Shown here piece by piece: positions 7,796 through 16,343 of a DNA stretch of 55,337 nt. Each line of letters begins with the position of its first letter. The stretch's first letter is position 1. Made by a program: the position numbers and the translations under genes. The notes under the pieces were generated by a model. That model was not told where the DNA came from, ran no database searches, and saw only the letters and a program-made list of their open reading frames with translations. This DNA comes from Alkalihalobacillus bogoriensis ATCC BAA-922 (GTDB lineage Bacteria; Bacillota; Bacilli; Bacillales; Bacillaceae_F), in contig NZ_KK211277.1 of assembly GCF_000621445.1 (NCBI RefSeq), forward strand, positions 352,821 to 408,157, read 5' to 3'.

Positions 7796-8518
7796 TTAGT
7801 TATCTTCGTTTAAACGGCGTAATTCTTGTTTAATTTCAGTTTTGCCTTTTGTTTTTTCATCAATTTCTTTAATGACACGTGCTGGCGTACCCGCTACAAC
7901 AGTGTTTGGAGGTACATCTTCTGTTACAATAGCGCCTGCTGCAACAACAGCGCCTGCTCCAACGGTTACTCCTTCTAAAATAACAGCATTTGCTCCAACT
8001 ACGACATTGTCTTCAATGACAACTGGCTTTGCAGAAGGTGGTTCAATTACACCAGCTAAAACAGAGCCTGCACCAATATGACAATTTTTCCCTACTGTTG
8101 CACGTCCACCAAGAACAACATTCATGTCAATCATTGTGCCTTCTCCAATGACAGAGCCAATATTAATACTTGCCCCCATCATAATAACGGCATTATTTCC
8201 AATTTCTACTTGGTCACGAATAATTGCACCAGGCTCAATTCTCGCTTGAATATTTTTCATATCAAGAAGAGGAATCGCAGAATTGCGTCGGTCATTTTCC
8301 ACAACATAGTCTTCAATTTTTGCTTCATTTGCTTTTATAGCAGCTTCAATTTCTTTCCACTCACCAAACAATACGCCCGTATTTCCATTTATGAACGATT
8401 TTGTTTCTGCTCCAAAGTCAATTCCTTGTAATTCACCTTTAATATGTACTTTTACAGGAGTTTTCTTTTCACTATTCGAAATAAATTGAATAATTTCGTT
8501 TGCATCCATCATTTTCAT
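7796..8518 (-). CDS. dapH: Tetrahydrodipicolinate N-acetyltransferase (DapH/YkuQ)
   Basis: Acetyl-CoA-dependent acyltransferase, 240 aa, first enzyme of the acetylase branch to meso-diaminopimelate and lysine. The N-terminal 80 residues are the DapH-specific domain; residues 90-215 are a left-handed beta-helix of hexapeptide repeats (for example [22 protein letters not shown] and [16 protein letters not shown]-type turns). The ATG has GGAGGAAC 8 nt upstream. It is first in the operon and has a near-consensus SigA promoter. Lysine-responsive control is not visible: no L-box leader is present in the short 5-prime region. Confidence 0.93.
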   Translation of the reverse strand: MKMMDANEIIQFISNSEKKTPVKVHIKGELQGIDFGAETKSFINGNTGVLFGEWKEIEAAIKANEAKIEDYVVENDRRNSAIPLLDMKNIQARIEPGAIIRDQVEIGNNAVIMMGASINIGSVIGEGTMIDMNVVLGGRATVGKNCHIGAGSVLAGVIEPPSAKPVVIEDNVVVGANAVILEGVTVGAGAVVAAGAIVTEDVPPNTVVAGTPARVIKEIDEKTKGKTEIKQELRRLNEDN

Positions 8519-8556
8519 CTGTTTGTTCCTCCAATGTCAATATTTATTCTCTTCTT

Positions 8557-8585
8557 ATAATAGTGATAGATTAGAAAAAATGCAA
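8557..8585 (-). promoter_or_regulatory. SigA promoter of the dapH operon
   Basis: Minus strand TTGCAT (8585-8580), 17-bp spacer, TATTAT (8562-8557), about 40 nt upstream of the dapH start codon and downstream of a terminator that closes the preceding transcript. Confidence 0.7.
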
Positions 8586-8634
8586 TCCGTAAGCCGTATT
8601 ATGACCGAAAAACTTCTAAGTCATCCTAGTGAAG

Positions 8635-8656
8635 AAAAAAAGCTGTTTTCACAGCT
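8635..8656 (-). terminator. Intrinsic terminator beyond repeat unit 1
   Basis: Minus strand AGCTGT-GAAA-ACAGCT followed by six T. It lies 2 nt outside the left end of repeat unit 1, so a transcript of the RraA-like gene would run through the whole unit and stop here. Confidence 0.75.
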
Positions 8657-8658
8657 CG

Positions 8659-8843
8659 TAATGGACATCTTTTCCGCTATTTTTCGAATCAATCACGTTT
8701 GTCATGTGCTATCGGACATCTTTTCCGTTACATAAGTCATTTGACATATCTTTCCCTTTATTTCAGCTCATTAACGGAACAGATGTCCGTTAAAAATAGA
8801 AAACATTCCTTTTTTAATGATATAACGGAATAAATGTCCGTAA
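8659..8843. repeat. Four-core dyad intergenic repeat, unit 1
   Basis: Cores of the form CGGACATNNNTTCCG at 8662-8676 (first base T) and 8713-8727 in forward orientation, and at 8775-8789 and 8826-8840 in reverse orientation. Core centres are 51, 62 and 51 bp apart. Most cores are extended by TAN on the left and NTA on the right, giving small hairpin arms. This 343-bp gap between the RraA-like gene and dapH otherwise holds a terminator and the dapH promoter. Confidence 0.85.
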
Positions 8844-8861
8844 TGATAACAGACAATTTCG

Positions 8862-9347
8862 TTATAATAGAAAAGTGTCTGAAAGCAGAATGCCATCTTC
8901 ATCTGCATATACATAGTGGCCCGGTTCCCAACAGACACCAGCAAAAGACAGAGGGACTTGAGTTTCTCCTTCTCCTTTTTTTATACTTTTAAATGGGTTC
9001 GTACCAATCGCAAATAGACTAGTATCCATGTTATTAATCATCGCACTATCCCGGATACAACCATATATAATAACACCTGCTAGCTTCCTTTTAACCGCAA
9101 TATCAGCTAAATTATCTCCCATTAAAGCACAACGCGTCGACCCACCACCATCAACAACAAGGACACTATGTTCTGGAATTGCTTCAAGTGCTCGTTTCAC
9201 TAACACATTGTCTTCATATACTTTTACGGTATAAATTGGCCCGAAAAAAGCCGATTTCTTTCCATATTGTCGAAAAAGTGGATCAGCCACTTTCAGTTTA
9301 TCACGAAACTCATCACAAAGATCCGCTGTTTGAAATTGCCTACTCAT
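8862..9347 (-). CDS. RraA-like protein (RNase E inhibitor / HMG aldolase fold)
   Basis: Protein of 161 aa of the RraA family. Seen: TADLCDEF at the N-terminus, VLVVDGGGSTRCALMGDNLADIA and GVIIYGCIRD, which carry the phosphate and metal-binding region of the fold. Family members are either regulators of RNase E (E. coli RraA) or metal-dependent 4-hydroxy-4-methyl-2-oxoglutarate/oxaloacetate aldolase-decarboxylases; typical Bacillaceae lack RNase E, so an enzymatic role or an unknown one is more likely. Good GGAGG site 9 nt upstream of ATG 9347. It follows aceA after a terminator. Name as RraA-like only. Confidence 0.85.
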   Translation of the reverse strand: MSRQFQTADLCDEFRDKLKVADPLFRQYGKKSAFFGPIYTVKVYEDNVLVKRALEAIPEHSVLVVDGGGSTRCALMGDNLADIAVKRKLAGVIIYGCIRDSAMINNMDTSLFAIGTNPFKSIKKGEGETQVPLSFAGVCWEPGHYVYADEDGILLSDTFLL

Positions 9348-9416
9348 TTTTTATTCCTCCTTATACTAAAACTTGCCTTTTTTGGCATAGTTGTTATTCA
9401 CACAGTCGCAAAAAAG

Positions 9417-9444
9417 AAAGTAGGGAAAATTAATCCCCTACTTT
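9417..9444 (-). terminator. Intrinsic terminator after aceA
   Basis: Arms AAAGTAGGG and CCCTACTTT around a ten-nt loop, followed on the minus strand by CTTTTTT, just after the aceA stop codon. Confidence 0.85.
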
Positions 9445-9450
9445 TCCCGC

Positions 9451-10743
9451 TTATTTTTGAAACTGAGCTTCTTCTGTTGATCCTTTTAATGCAGTTGTTG
9501 ATGATGTACCACCAGAAACAACTTGTGCTACTTCATCAAAATAACCTGTTCCAACTTCACGTTGGTGGCGAGTCGCTGTATATCCATTTACTTCACTAGC
9601 AAATTCCGCTTGTTGTAGCTCTGAATATGCACCCATTCCTCTTTCTTTATAACCACGCGCAAGCTCAAACATGCTATGGTTTAACGCATGGAATCCTGCT
9701 AACGTTACAAACTGGAACTTATAACCCATTTTCCCTAGTTCAACTTGATATTTCTCAATCGTTTCTTTATCAAGATTTGCTTCCCAGTTAAATGATGGTG
9801 AGCAATTGTAGGCTAACATTTTTCCAGGGAATTTAGCGTGAATCGCATCTGCAAATTGTTTTGCTTCTTCTAAGCTTGGTTTTGACGTTTCGCACCAGAT
9901 TAAGTCAGCATATGGTGCATAAGCTAATCCACGAGCAATCGCTTGGTCAATTCCCGCATTTGTACGGTAGAATCCTTCTGCTGTTCGCTCACCTGTAATA
10001 AATGGAGCATCAACAGGGTCAATATCACTTGTAATTAAATCAGCTGCATCCGCATCTGTTCGAGCAATAAGAACAGTAGGAACACCACTAACATCAGCAG
10101 CTAGACGAGCTGATACTAAATTACGAATAGCCGTTTGTGTTGGGATTAATACTTTTCCACCTAAATGTCCACACTTTTTCTCAGAAGCTAATTGGTCTTC
10201 AAAGTGAACGCCTGAAGCACCGCCTTCAATCATTCCTTTCATTAATTCAAAAACATTTAACTGACCACCAAAACCAGCTTCAGCATCAGCAACAATTGGA
10301 GCAAAATAATCAACATCACCATTGCCTTCCATATGTTGAATTTGGTCAGCACGTTGCAATGAGTTATTAATTCTTTTGACAACTTGAGGAACACTATTTG
10401 CCGGATATAAACTTTGGTCTGGATACATTTGTCCTGCAATGTTAGCATCTGCTGCAACTTGCCATCCGCTTAAGTAAATCGCTTTTAGGCCTGCCTTTAC
10501 TTGTTGAACAGCCTGCCCCCCTGTTAGGGCACCTAACGCATTAATATAAGGCTCATTATTGATTAAGTTCCAAAGTTTTTCAGACCCTCTTCTAGCTAAC
10601 GTATGTTCAATTTGAACAGAACCACGAAGTCGTACAACGTCATCAGCACTATAAGGTCTTTCAATCCCTAACCATCTTTCATTCGTATCCCAATCAAATT
10701 GCAATTCTTTCACTTGTTCTTCTCTTGTCGTATTGTTTGTCAT
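9451..10743 (-). CDS. aceA: Isocitrate lyase
   Basis: Glyoxylate-shunt enzyme splitting isocitrate to glyoxylate and succinate, about 430 aa, cytoplasmic. The signature KKCGHLGG is at residues 189-196 with catalytic C191; metal and substrate segments LSGWQVAAD and DADAGFGG-like (ADAEAGFGG) are present. I place the start at ATG 10743 ([10 protein letters not shown]), which clears the aceB stop; an in-frame ATG at 10785 would overlap aceB by 13 nt. It follows aceB by 29 nt in the same transcript and ends at a terminator. Allows growth on acetate or fatty acids. Confidence 0.95.
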   Translation of the reverse strand: MTNNTTREEQVKELQFDWDTNERWLGIERPYSADDVVRLRGSVQIEHTLARRGSEKLWNLINNEPYINALGALTGGQAVQQVKAGLKAIYLSGWQVAADANIAGQMYPDQSLYPANSVPQVVKRINNSLQRADQIQHMEGNGDVDYFAPIVADAEAGFGGQLNVFELMKGMIEGGASGVHFEDQLASEKKCGHLGGKVLIPTQTAIRNLVSARLAADVSGVPTVLIARTDADAADLITSDIDPVDAPFITGERTAEGFYRTNAGIDQAIARGLAYAPYADLIWCETSKPSLEEAKQFADAIHAKFPGKMLAYNCSPSFNWEANLDKETIEKYQVELGKMGYKFQFVTLAGFHALNHSMFELARGYKERGMGAYSELQQAEFASEVNGYTATRHQREVGTGYFDEVAQVVSGGTSSTTALKGSTEEAQFQK

Positions 10744-10772
10744 ATACTCCATCTCCCTTTTCATCTTTTTTA

Positions 10773-12362
10773 TTATTGAATACACTCATAACCAGGAACT
10801 GTTAAAAACTCTTCAAACTCATCATTTTCAATAAGTGAGATAAATAATTGACTTGCCTCATCAAATCTTCCGCTCTGGTAGACCCCAACCCCCAGATTTT
10901 CTTTGATTTTTTCCAATTCTTCTTTTTGTAATTGGTGTACAAGTTCTAATGTCACTTTTTCTCCTGTATTTAAAACACCTTTAGGATGACGAATCCATTG
11001 CCATACTTGCGCTCTTGATATTTCCGCTGTTGCTGCGTCTTCCATTAAGTTATTGATTGGAGCAGCCCCGTGCCCGCGCAACCAATATTCGATATATTGA
11101 ATTCCAACACTAATGTTTGTTCTAAGTCCGTCCTCTGTAATCGTGCCTTCAGGTATTTCAATTAAATCTTCGGCACTTACATTGACATCCTCACGTTTTT
11201 TATCAATTTGATTTGGTGTTGGCATATACTTGTCGAATACTTCTTTCGCTACAGGAACTAACGCGGGATGTGCAACCCATGTTCCATCATGTCCGTTTGT
11301 TGCTTCTCTTTCTTTATCTGCGCGAACTTTTGCAAACGCTTCTTCATTCGCTTTCTCATCATTTTTCACTGGGATTTGCGCAGCCATCCCCCCTATAGCT
11401 GGAGCGTTTCTTCTATGACATGTTTTAATCGCTAATGTCGAATACGCTTTCATAAAAGGGACAGTCATAGTCACTTGTGAACGGTCTGGTAAAATGACGT
11501 CCGGATGATTTCGAAATCTCTTTAAGTAACTAAAAATATAATCCCATCTTCCACAATTTAACCCTGCTGAATGTTCTTTTAATTCGTATAAAATTTCATC
11601 CATTTCAAACGCTGCCATAATCGTTTCGATTAATACAGTTGCTTTAATTGTTCCTTCAGGGATAGAAAGCTCTCGTTGAGCATATACAAAAATGTCATTC
11701 CACAATCTAGCTTCTAGGTGACTTTCAAGTTTCGGCAAGTAAAAGTAAGGTCCTGAACCATTTTCAATCAATGTTTTTGCATTATGATAAAAATAAAGTC
11801 CAAAATCTACTAAACTACCTGAAATCGGTATTCCATCAAACGTAATTTGCTTTTCTACTAAGTGCAATCCTCTAGGACGAACAACTAAAGTCGCAATTTC
11901 ATCTTTAAGTTTGTATTCTTTCTGAGTTGCTTCATTAACAAAACGAATGTTTTTTCGAATCGCATCACGCAAATTGATTTGTCCATTCATATTGTTGTCC
12001 CATGTTGGTGAGTTGGCATCTTCAAAATCCGCCATAAACACTTTTGCACCAGAGTTTAAAGCGTTAATAATCATTTTGCGGTCCACTGGTCCTGTAATTT
12101 CCACACGGCGATCTAGCAAATCCGATGGCAATGGAGCAATTTCCCACTCACTTTTTCTGATCGTCTCTGTTTCGGGCAAAAAGTTTGGCATGATCCCTTT
12201 ATCAATTTCTAGCTGTCGTACTTGCCTTCTCTTTAGGAGTTCAACTCGTCTTTTATCAAATCTCCGAACCAATTTTTCTACGAACAAAAGAGCTTCTGGC
12301 GTCAAAACCTCTTCATAACGATTCACATGGTTTATTTCCAAACTCGTTTTTATCTGATTCAC
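10773..12362 (-). CDS. aceB: Malate synthase A
   Basis: Condenses glyoxylate with acetyl-CoA to malate, second step of the shunt, about 530 aa. Seen: [12 protein letters not shown] and VRPRGLHL in the TIM barrel, [12 protein letters not shown], and the catalytic region [14 protein letters not shown] prefer the GTG at 12362 (VNQIKTSLE) because GGAGGGAGAGG lies just before it; an in-frame ATG at 12380 has no ribosome site and would contain that sequence. First gene of the aceB-aceA operon with a SigA promoter and a candidate operator in its leader. Confidence 0.94.
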   Translation of the reverse strand: MNQIKTSLEINHVNRYEEVLTPEALLFVEKLVRRFDKRRVELLKRRQVRQLEIDKGIMPNFLPETETIRKSEWEIAPLPSDLLDRRVEITGPVDRKMIINALNSGAKVFMADFEDANSPTWDNNMNGQINLRDAIRKNIRFVNEATQKEYKLKDEIATLVVRPRGLHLVEKQITFDGIPISGSLVDFGLYFYHNAKTLIENGSGPYFYLPKLESHLEARLWNDIFVYAQRELSIPEGTIKATVLIETIMAAFEMDEILYELKEHSAGLNCGRWDYIFSYLKRFRNHPDVILPDRSQVTMTVPFMKAYSTLAIKTCHRRNAPAIGGMAAQIPVKNDEKANEEAFAKVRADKEREATNGHDGTWVAHPALVPVAKEVFDKYMPTPNQIDKKREDVNVSAEDLIEIPEGTITEDGLRTNISVGIQYIEYWLRGHGAAPINNLMEDAATAEISRAQVWQWIRHPKGVLNTGEKVTLELVHQLQKEELEKIKENLGVGVYQSGRFDEASQLFISLIENDEFEEFLTVPGYECIQ

Positions 12363-12387
12363 ACTTTCCTCTCCCTCCATTTTAGTT

Positions 12388-12403
12388 ACTGTAGTAATAC
12401 AGT
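12388..12403. promoter_or_regulatory. Inverted repeat in the aceB leader, candidate operator
   Basis: Perfect ACTGTA-GTAA-TACAGT, about 10-25 nt downstream of the inferred aceB transcription start. It is either a repressor operator or a small 5-prime hairpin. No regulator for it is identifiable here. Confidence 0.5.
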
Positions 12404-12420
12404 TTTTATTTTATAAATTT

Positions 12421-12449
12421 ATAATATAACAGTATTTTAGTAATATCAA
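12421..12449 (-). promoter_or_regulatory. SigA promoter of aceB-aceA
   Basis: Minus strand TTGATA (12449-12444), 17-bp spacer, TATTAT (12426-12421). Confidence 0.65.
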
Positions 12450-12560
12450 CCACTTTTTTATACTTTTTTCTAATTTTTAAAAAAATATTGAAAAAATACC
12501 GTCTTTTCAACGTAATAAACCTTCAATTGTTTCATTACTTAATACCACTCACTACCCCTG

Positions 12561-12569
12561 TGTTATAAT
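12561..12569 (+). promoter_or_regulatory. Extended -10 promoter upstream of the TPP riboswitch
   Basis: TGTTATAAT gives a TG-N-TATAAT extended -10 on the plus strand. The -35 at the expected distance is not recognisable. About 110 nt of leader, including a 10-bp hairpin at 12633-12657, separates it from the aptamer. Confidence 0.5.
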
Positions 12570-12678
12570 ACATAAAAACAATATGTTAATGATTTTTAAG
12601 AAGAATAGTCCTTTTGGTTGAGTTTTCCTTTTATCTGTGATAGTTTTTATCATAGATAGTTACAGTCTAATATGGATT

Positions 12679-12766
12679 ACCACTAGGGGTGCTTATATAG
12701 CTGAGAAAGGTTAACAACCTAAACCCTATGAACCTGATCTAGGTAACACTAGCGGAGGGAAGTGGA
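12679..12766 (+). ncRNA. TPP riboswitch (THI-box)
   Basis: All conserved blocks are present in order: CCACTAGGGGTGC, AGCTGAGA, AACCCTATGAACCTGAT, then CTAGCGGAGGGAAGTGG. The closing P1 stem is CCACT (12680-12684) with AGTGG (12761-12765). It controls the downstream thiamin-pyrimidine salvage operon; binding of thiamin pyrophosphate should favour the terminator that follows at 12803. Confidence 0.96.
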
Positions 12767-12802
12767 TGGACGGTCGTTGTACTGACATGCGATATTGTGC
12801 CC

Positions 12803-12845
12803 AAGCTACTTCTTTTCAATGAAGTAGCTTTTTTTATTTTTCTAA
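12803..12845 (+). terminator. Riboswitch expression-platform terminator
   Basis: Perfect 10-bp stem, AAGCTACTTC with GAAGTAGCTT, loop of eight nt, then a long T-rich run. It lies between the TPP aptamer and ylmB, so control is by transcription termination. Confidence 0.92.
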
Positions 12846-12861
12846 TAAAAGGAGGTTAGAA

Positions 12862-14154
12862 ATGACAAACTCAAAAGAGCTTATGAATCTATTACATACG
12901 GTGGAAACAAATAAAGAAGAATTACTTTCCCTTATCAAAACACTCATTGCCTTTGAAACACCAAGTCCACCTGCTAGAAATACAAAAGAAGCCCAACAAT
13001 TTATCGCCGATTATTTACAATCACTCGGCTTCACCATTGATATGTGGGATGTTTATCGCAACGATCCGAATGTTGTTGGCGTCCTAAAAGGAAAACAACC
13101 TGCTAGCGCAAATAGCTTGCTAATTAATGGACATATTGATGTTGCGGAAGTCCATGAAGATGAACCATGGGAAGAACCACCGTTTTCACCTATTGTGAAA
13201 GATGGTATTTTGTATGGTCGCGGTGCAGCTGATATGAAAGGCGGCTTAGGTTGTGCCTTGTTTGCCTTATCCTTGCTTCATCGTCATAACATTTCCTTAC
13301 CTGGGGATCTCATTGTAGAGTCTGTTATAGGAGAAGAAGTCGGGGAAGCTGGAACATTAGAATGTTGTAAAAAAGGATATGCAGCTGACTTTGCGGTTGT
13401 CGTTGATACAAGCGATTGCCAAATTCAAGGCCAAGGTGGTGTCATTACAGGTTGGATAACAATTCAAAGTCCAAACACCTATCATGATGCAACAAGGAGA
13501 AATATGATTCATGCAGGTGGTGGGATGTTTGCCGCTAGTGCGATCGAAAAAATGATGAAAGTCATTTCTAGCTTAAATGAACTTGAACAACATTGGGCCA
13601 TTACAAAATCATATCCAGGGTTTCCACCCGGCATGACGACGATTAACCCGGCCGTCATTGAAGGTGGCAGACATGCTGCATTTATCGCTGATAAATGCGC
13701 GTTATGGATTACAGTTCACTTTTATCCAAACGAAAACCATGATGATATCGCAAAAGAAGTGGAAAACCATATATTACAAATGGCAAAAGCTGATCCATGG
13801 TTACGTGAACACCCACCTATTTTTCAATGGGGTGGCACATCGATGATTGAAGAACGAGGCGAAATTTTTCCTTCTTTAGAAATCGACCCTACACACCCAG
13901 GTGTCCAACAGCTTGCACAAGCCCACCAGCATGTGTTCCAGGAAAACGTACAAATTAGCATGTCCCCTACTGTAACTGACGGTGGATGGTTAGGTGAAGC
14001 TGGAATTCCTACGGTTATTTATGGTCCTGGAAAACTCCAACATGCTCATGCTGTAAATGAACAAGTGTCAGTTGAAGAGTTAGTTCATTTCACTAAAGTT
14101 CTATTAACTTTTATTTACGAATGGTGTCATTCAAAAAAGGAGTGTATTAAATGA
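12862..14154 (+). CDS. ylmB: Formylaminopyrimidine deformylase-type peptidase M20 (YlmB)
   Basis: Zinc-dependent deacylase of the ArgE/DapE/M20 family, 430 aa. Seen: LLINGHIDV, the GRGAADMKGG metal motif, and the catalytic pair in GEEVGE. In B. halodurans the homologous enzyme removes the formyl group from N-formyl-4-amino-5-aminomethyl-2-methylpyrimidine in the base-degraded thiamin salvage route. The riboswitch upstream, TenA downstream and ThiXYZ in the same operon all fit that role. AAGGAGG precedes the ATG by 8 nt, and its stop overlaps tenA start (ATGA). Confidence 0.9.
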   Translation: MTNSKELMNLLHTVETNKEELLSLIKTLIAFETPSPPARNTKEAQQFIADYLQSLGFTIDMWDVYRNDPNVVGVLKGKQPASANSLLINGHIDVAEVHEDEPWEEPPFSPIVKDGILYGRGAADMKGGLGCALFALSLLHRHNISLPGDLIVESVIGEEVGEAGTLECCKKGYAADFAVVVDTSDCQIQGQGGVITGWITIQSPNTYHDATRRNMIHAGGGMFAASAIEKMMKVISSLNELEQHWAITKSYPGFPPGMTTINPAVIEGGRHAAFIADKCALWITVHFYPNENHDDIAKEVENHILQMAKADPWLREHPPIFQWGGTSMIEERGEIFPSLEIDPTHPGVQQLAQAHQHVFQENVQISMSPTVTDGGWLGEAGIPTVIYGPGKLQHAHAVNEQVSVEELVHFTKVLLTFIYEWCHSKKECIK

Positions 14155-14825
14155 AATTTACAGAGCGCTTACATAAAAAAGCAACACCAATATGGAGAAA
14201 AAGTCATGACCATCCTTTTGTACAAGGAATTGGTCAAGGTACACTTGAACTTGATAAATTTCAATTTTTCATGTGCCAAGATTACCTTTATTTAATTGAC
14301 TATGCTCGTCTCTTTGCTTTAGGAAGCTTAAAAGCTCAAGATTTAAAAACGATGTCAACCTTCGCAAACTTATTAGACTCTACGTTAAATGTGGAAATGG
14401 ATTTACACCGACAATATGCAAAACGTCTCGGTATCTCGATAGAACAACTAGAAGCGACGAAAGCGGCTCCAACGACATTAGCTTATAGTGGCTATATGTT
14501 AAATGTGGCCCAACGAGGGTCGCTTGCAGAACTTGTTGCTGCCGTCCTTCCTTGCACATGGAGTTATTATGAAATTGGAAAAGAGCTTTCGCAACTTCCA
14601 GGGGCAACCGAACATGAAACTTACGGGGAATGGGTTGCCATGTATTGCTCTGAAGAGTTTGGTCAATTAGCGGATTGGCTAATTGACCTCTTAGATGAAT
14701 TAGCAACTGGTCTTCCAGAATCTCAATTAGAGAAACTTGAAGAAATCTTTTTAAATACTAGCCGGTATGAGTATATGTTTTGGGATATGTCCTATAACAA
14801 AGACATGTGGCCTACAGATGAATAA
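14151..14825 (+). CDS. tenA: Aminopyrimidine aminohydrolase / thiaminase II (TenA)
   Basis: TenA-family helical protein of 224 aa. D44 (CQDYLYL), C135 (VLPCTWSYYEIG) and E207 (SRYEYMFW) match the active-site Asp, Cys and Glu of the B. subtilis enzyme. It hydrolyses 4-amino-5-aminomethyl-2-methylpyrimidine to the hydroxymethyl pyrimidine used to rebuild thiamin. Start overlaps the ylmB stop and its own end overlaps thiZ, so it is translated in a chain. Cytoplasmic. Confidence 0.95.
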   Translation: MKFTERLHKKATPIWRKSHDHPFVQGIGQGTLELDKFQFFMCQDYLYLIDYARLFALGSLKAQDLKTMSTFANLLDSTLNVEMDLHRQYAKRLGISIEQLEATKAAPTTLAYSGYMLNVAQRGSLAELVAAVLPCTWSYYEIGKELSQLPGATEHETYGEWVAMYCSEEFGQLADWLIDLLDELATGLPESQLEKLEEIFLNTSRYEYMFWDMSYNKDMWPTDE

Positions 14826-15597
14826 CACACCCCTATTATCATTTCATCAGCTTTCTTTTTCTTATCCACAGAAAAAGGCAGAACAATCACAAATCGTTTT
14901 AAAAGATTTATCCTTTACGATTCAGCAAGGTGAATTTGTTAGCATCCTTGGCCCAAGCGGTTCTGGCAAAAGTACGATTTTTCGGTTAATTACCGGTTTA
15001 GAAAAACAGATTGCGGGAGATATCACCTTCCAAAAAGAAACAAATGGAAATCGGTTAGGGAAAGTGGGACTTATGCCGCAACAAGATATGCTATTGGAAT
15101 GGCGAACCGTCCTAGATAATGTAATTCTTCCACTCGAAGTGAGTGGAAAAAGCAAAAAAGAAGCAAATGAAATTGCCCTTTCTTTCTTTCCATCTTTCGG
15201 TTTGCAAGGAACAGAAAAAAAGTACCCTCATCAATTATCGGGTGGTATGAAGCAACGGGCATCTTTTTTACGGGCTATGCTCGGTGGAAGCGAGTTATTA
15301 CTCCTTGATGAACCGTTTAGCTCTCTTGATGCGATGACAAAACTGACAATGCAAGAATGGTTGCTTGCAAAATGGGACGAATTAAATAGTACGATTTTAT
15401 TTATTACTCATGATGTAGATGAAGCGCTTTTTTTATCTGATCGAATCATTTTATTTACAGAAACACCGTTAACGACGTTTGAGGAAATTTCACTGCCACT
15501 TCGTCGACCACGGTCCATTGATGATTTATTGACACAAGAGTTGACCGAATTAAAACGGTCCATTTTAAATCGGCTAAGACAGAAGGTGTCAGTATGA
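14818..15597 (+). CDS. thiZ: ABC transporter ATPase for thiamin pyrimidine precursor (ThiZ)
   Basis: Nitrate/sulfonate/taurine-type ABC ATPase, about 259 aa. Walker A LGPSGSGKST, Q-loop MPQQD, signature LSGGMKQR, Walker B LLLLDEPFSSLD and the switch histidine in FITHDVDEA are all intact. The ATG at 14818 overlaps the tenA stop by eight nt; a longer in-frame ORF from 14767 would lie deep inside tenA and is not needed. It powers import of formylaminopyrimidine with ThiX and ThiY. The ThiZ name follows the ThiXYZ system described in B. halodurans. Confidence 0.92.
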   Translation: MNNTPLLSFHQLSFSYPQKKAEQSQIVLKDLSFTIQQGEFVSILGPSGSGKSTIFRLITGLEKQIAGDITFQKETNGNRLGKVGLMPQQDMLLEWRTVLDNVILPLEVSGKSKKEANEIALSFFPSFGLQGTEKKYPHQLSGGMKQRASFLRAMLGGSELLLLDEPFSSLDAMTKLTMQEWLLAKWDELNSTILFITHDVDEALFLSDRIILFTETPLTTFEEISLPLRRPRSIDDLLTQELTELKRSILNRLRQKVSV

Positions 15598-16343
15598 AGT
15601 TACGCTATTCGGTTTATTCCTTACTGTTCCTAAGCATGATTGGAATAGGATGGGAGCTGTGGGCTAAATATTATAACAAACCGTATTTACTCCCTGCTCC
15701 CTCTCATATTGGACAAAAAATGGTGGAATTACATGATATTCTCTTTTTTGTCCACCTTCCAGCGACATTGCAAATTGTAGTTATCGGGCTAACAATTTCG
15801 ATTGTTTTTGGTGTAGGGTTAGCGATTTGGATGAACACAAATGTAACAGCAGAAAAAACATTTTTTCCGATTGTTATCGCTTCACAAACAATTCCCATAA
15901 TCGCTTTAGCCCCTATATTTGTTTTATGGTTTGGCTATACGATTTGGAGCAAAGTCGTTGTGACCGTACTTATCACGTTTTTTCCGATTACAGTAAGTAC
16001 GTTTGATGGGTTACGTTCAACGAAAAGCGAACATTTAGATTTATTAAAAACGATGGGAGCTAGTCGGTTTCAGCTTTTTACAAAAATTCAACTGCCAACC
16101 GCTCTGCCTTATTTTTATTCTGGGTTAAAAGTTGCTGTCACATTAAGTGTAATTGGAGCAGCGATTGGAGAATGGTTAGGAGCCGATGCAGGGTTAGGAT
16201 ATTTCAGTAGAAGAATGATGACCCAATTTGACGGGCCCGGTGTTTTCGCACCAATTGTTTGGTTATCCATACTTGGCATTACACTTTTTTTACTCGTAAA
16301 ACTTCTAGAAACAATAACATTAAAATGGAGGAATTTATCTTGA
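15594..16343 (+). CDS. thiX: ABC transporter permease for thiamin pyrimidine precursor (ThiX)
   Basis: Inner-membrane permease of the SsuC/TauC-like family, 249 aa, about six transmembrane segments. The EAA-like cytoplasmic loop that contacts the ATPase is at KTMGASRFQLFTKIQLPTA. Start overlaps thiZ stop (ATGA) and stop overlaps the thiY TTG start, giving a compact, coupled operon. Confidence 0.92.
   Translation: MKLRYSVYSLLFLSMIGIGWELWAKYYNKPYLLPAPSHIGQKMVELHDILFFVHLPATLQIVVIGLTISIVFGVGLAIWMNTNVTAEKTFFPIVIASQTIPIIALAPIFVLWFGYTIWSKVVVTVLITFFPITVSTFDGLRSTKSEHLDLLKTMGASRFQLFTKIQLPTALPYFYSGLKVAVTLSVIGAAIGEWLGADAGLGYFSRRMMTQFDGPGVFAPIVWLSILGITLFLLVKLLETITLKWRNLS

Noticed and set aside
8078-8431. 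Long plus-strand ORF opposite dapH
   Set aside because: Antisense shadow of the dapH reading frame with no ribosome site and unlikely composition.
8741-8756. A fifth, degenerate core-like sequence in repeat unit 1
   Set aside because: It needs an extra base and several mismatches, and has no counterpart at that place in the other units.
8659-8843. CRISPR array or tandem repeat
   Set aside because: Only four short palindromic cores, two in each orientation, with unequal spacers of 36 and 47 nt; no cas genes.
16259-16339. ATG-initiated N-terminal extension of ThiY
   Set aside because: Would place 27 extra residues before the lipoprotein signal and lie within thiX; TTG with GGAGG explains the signal peptide.
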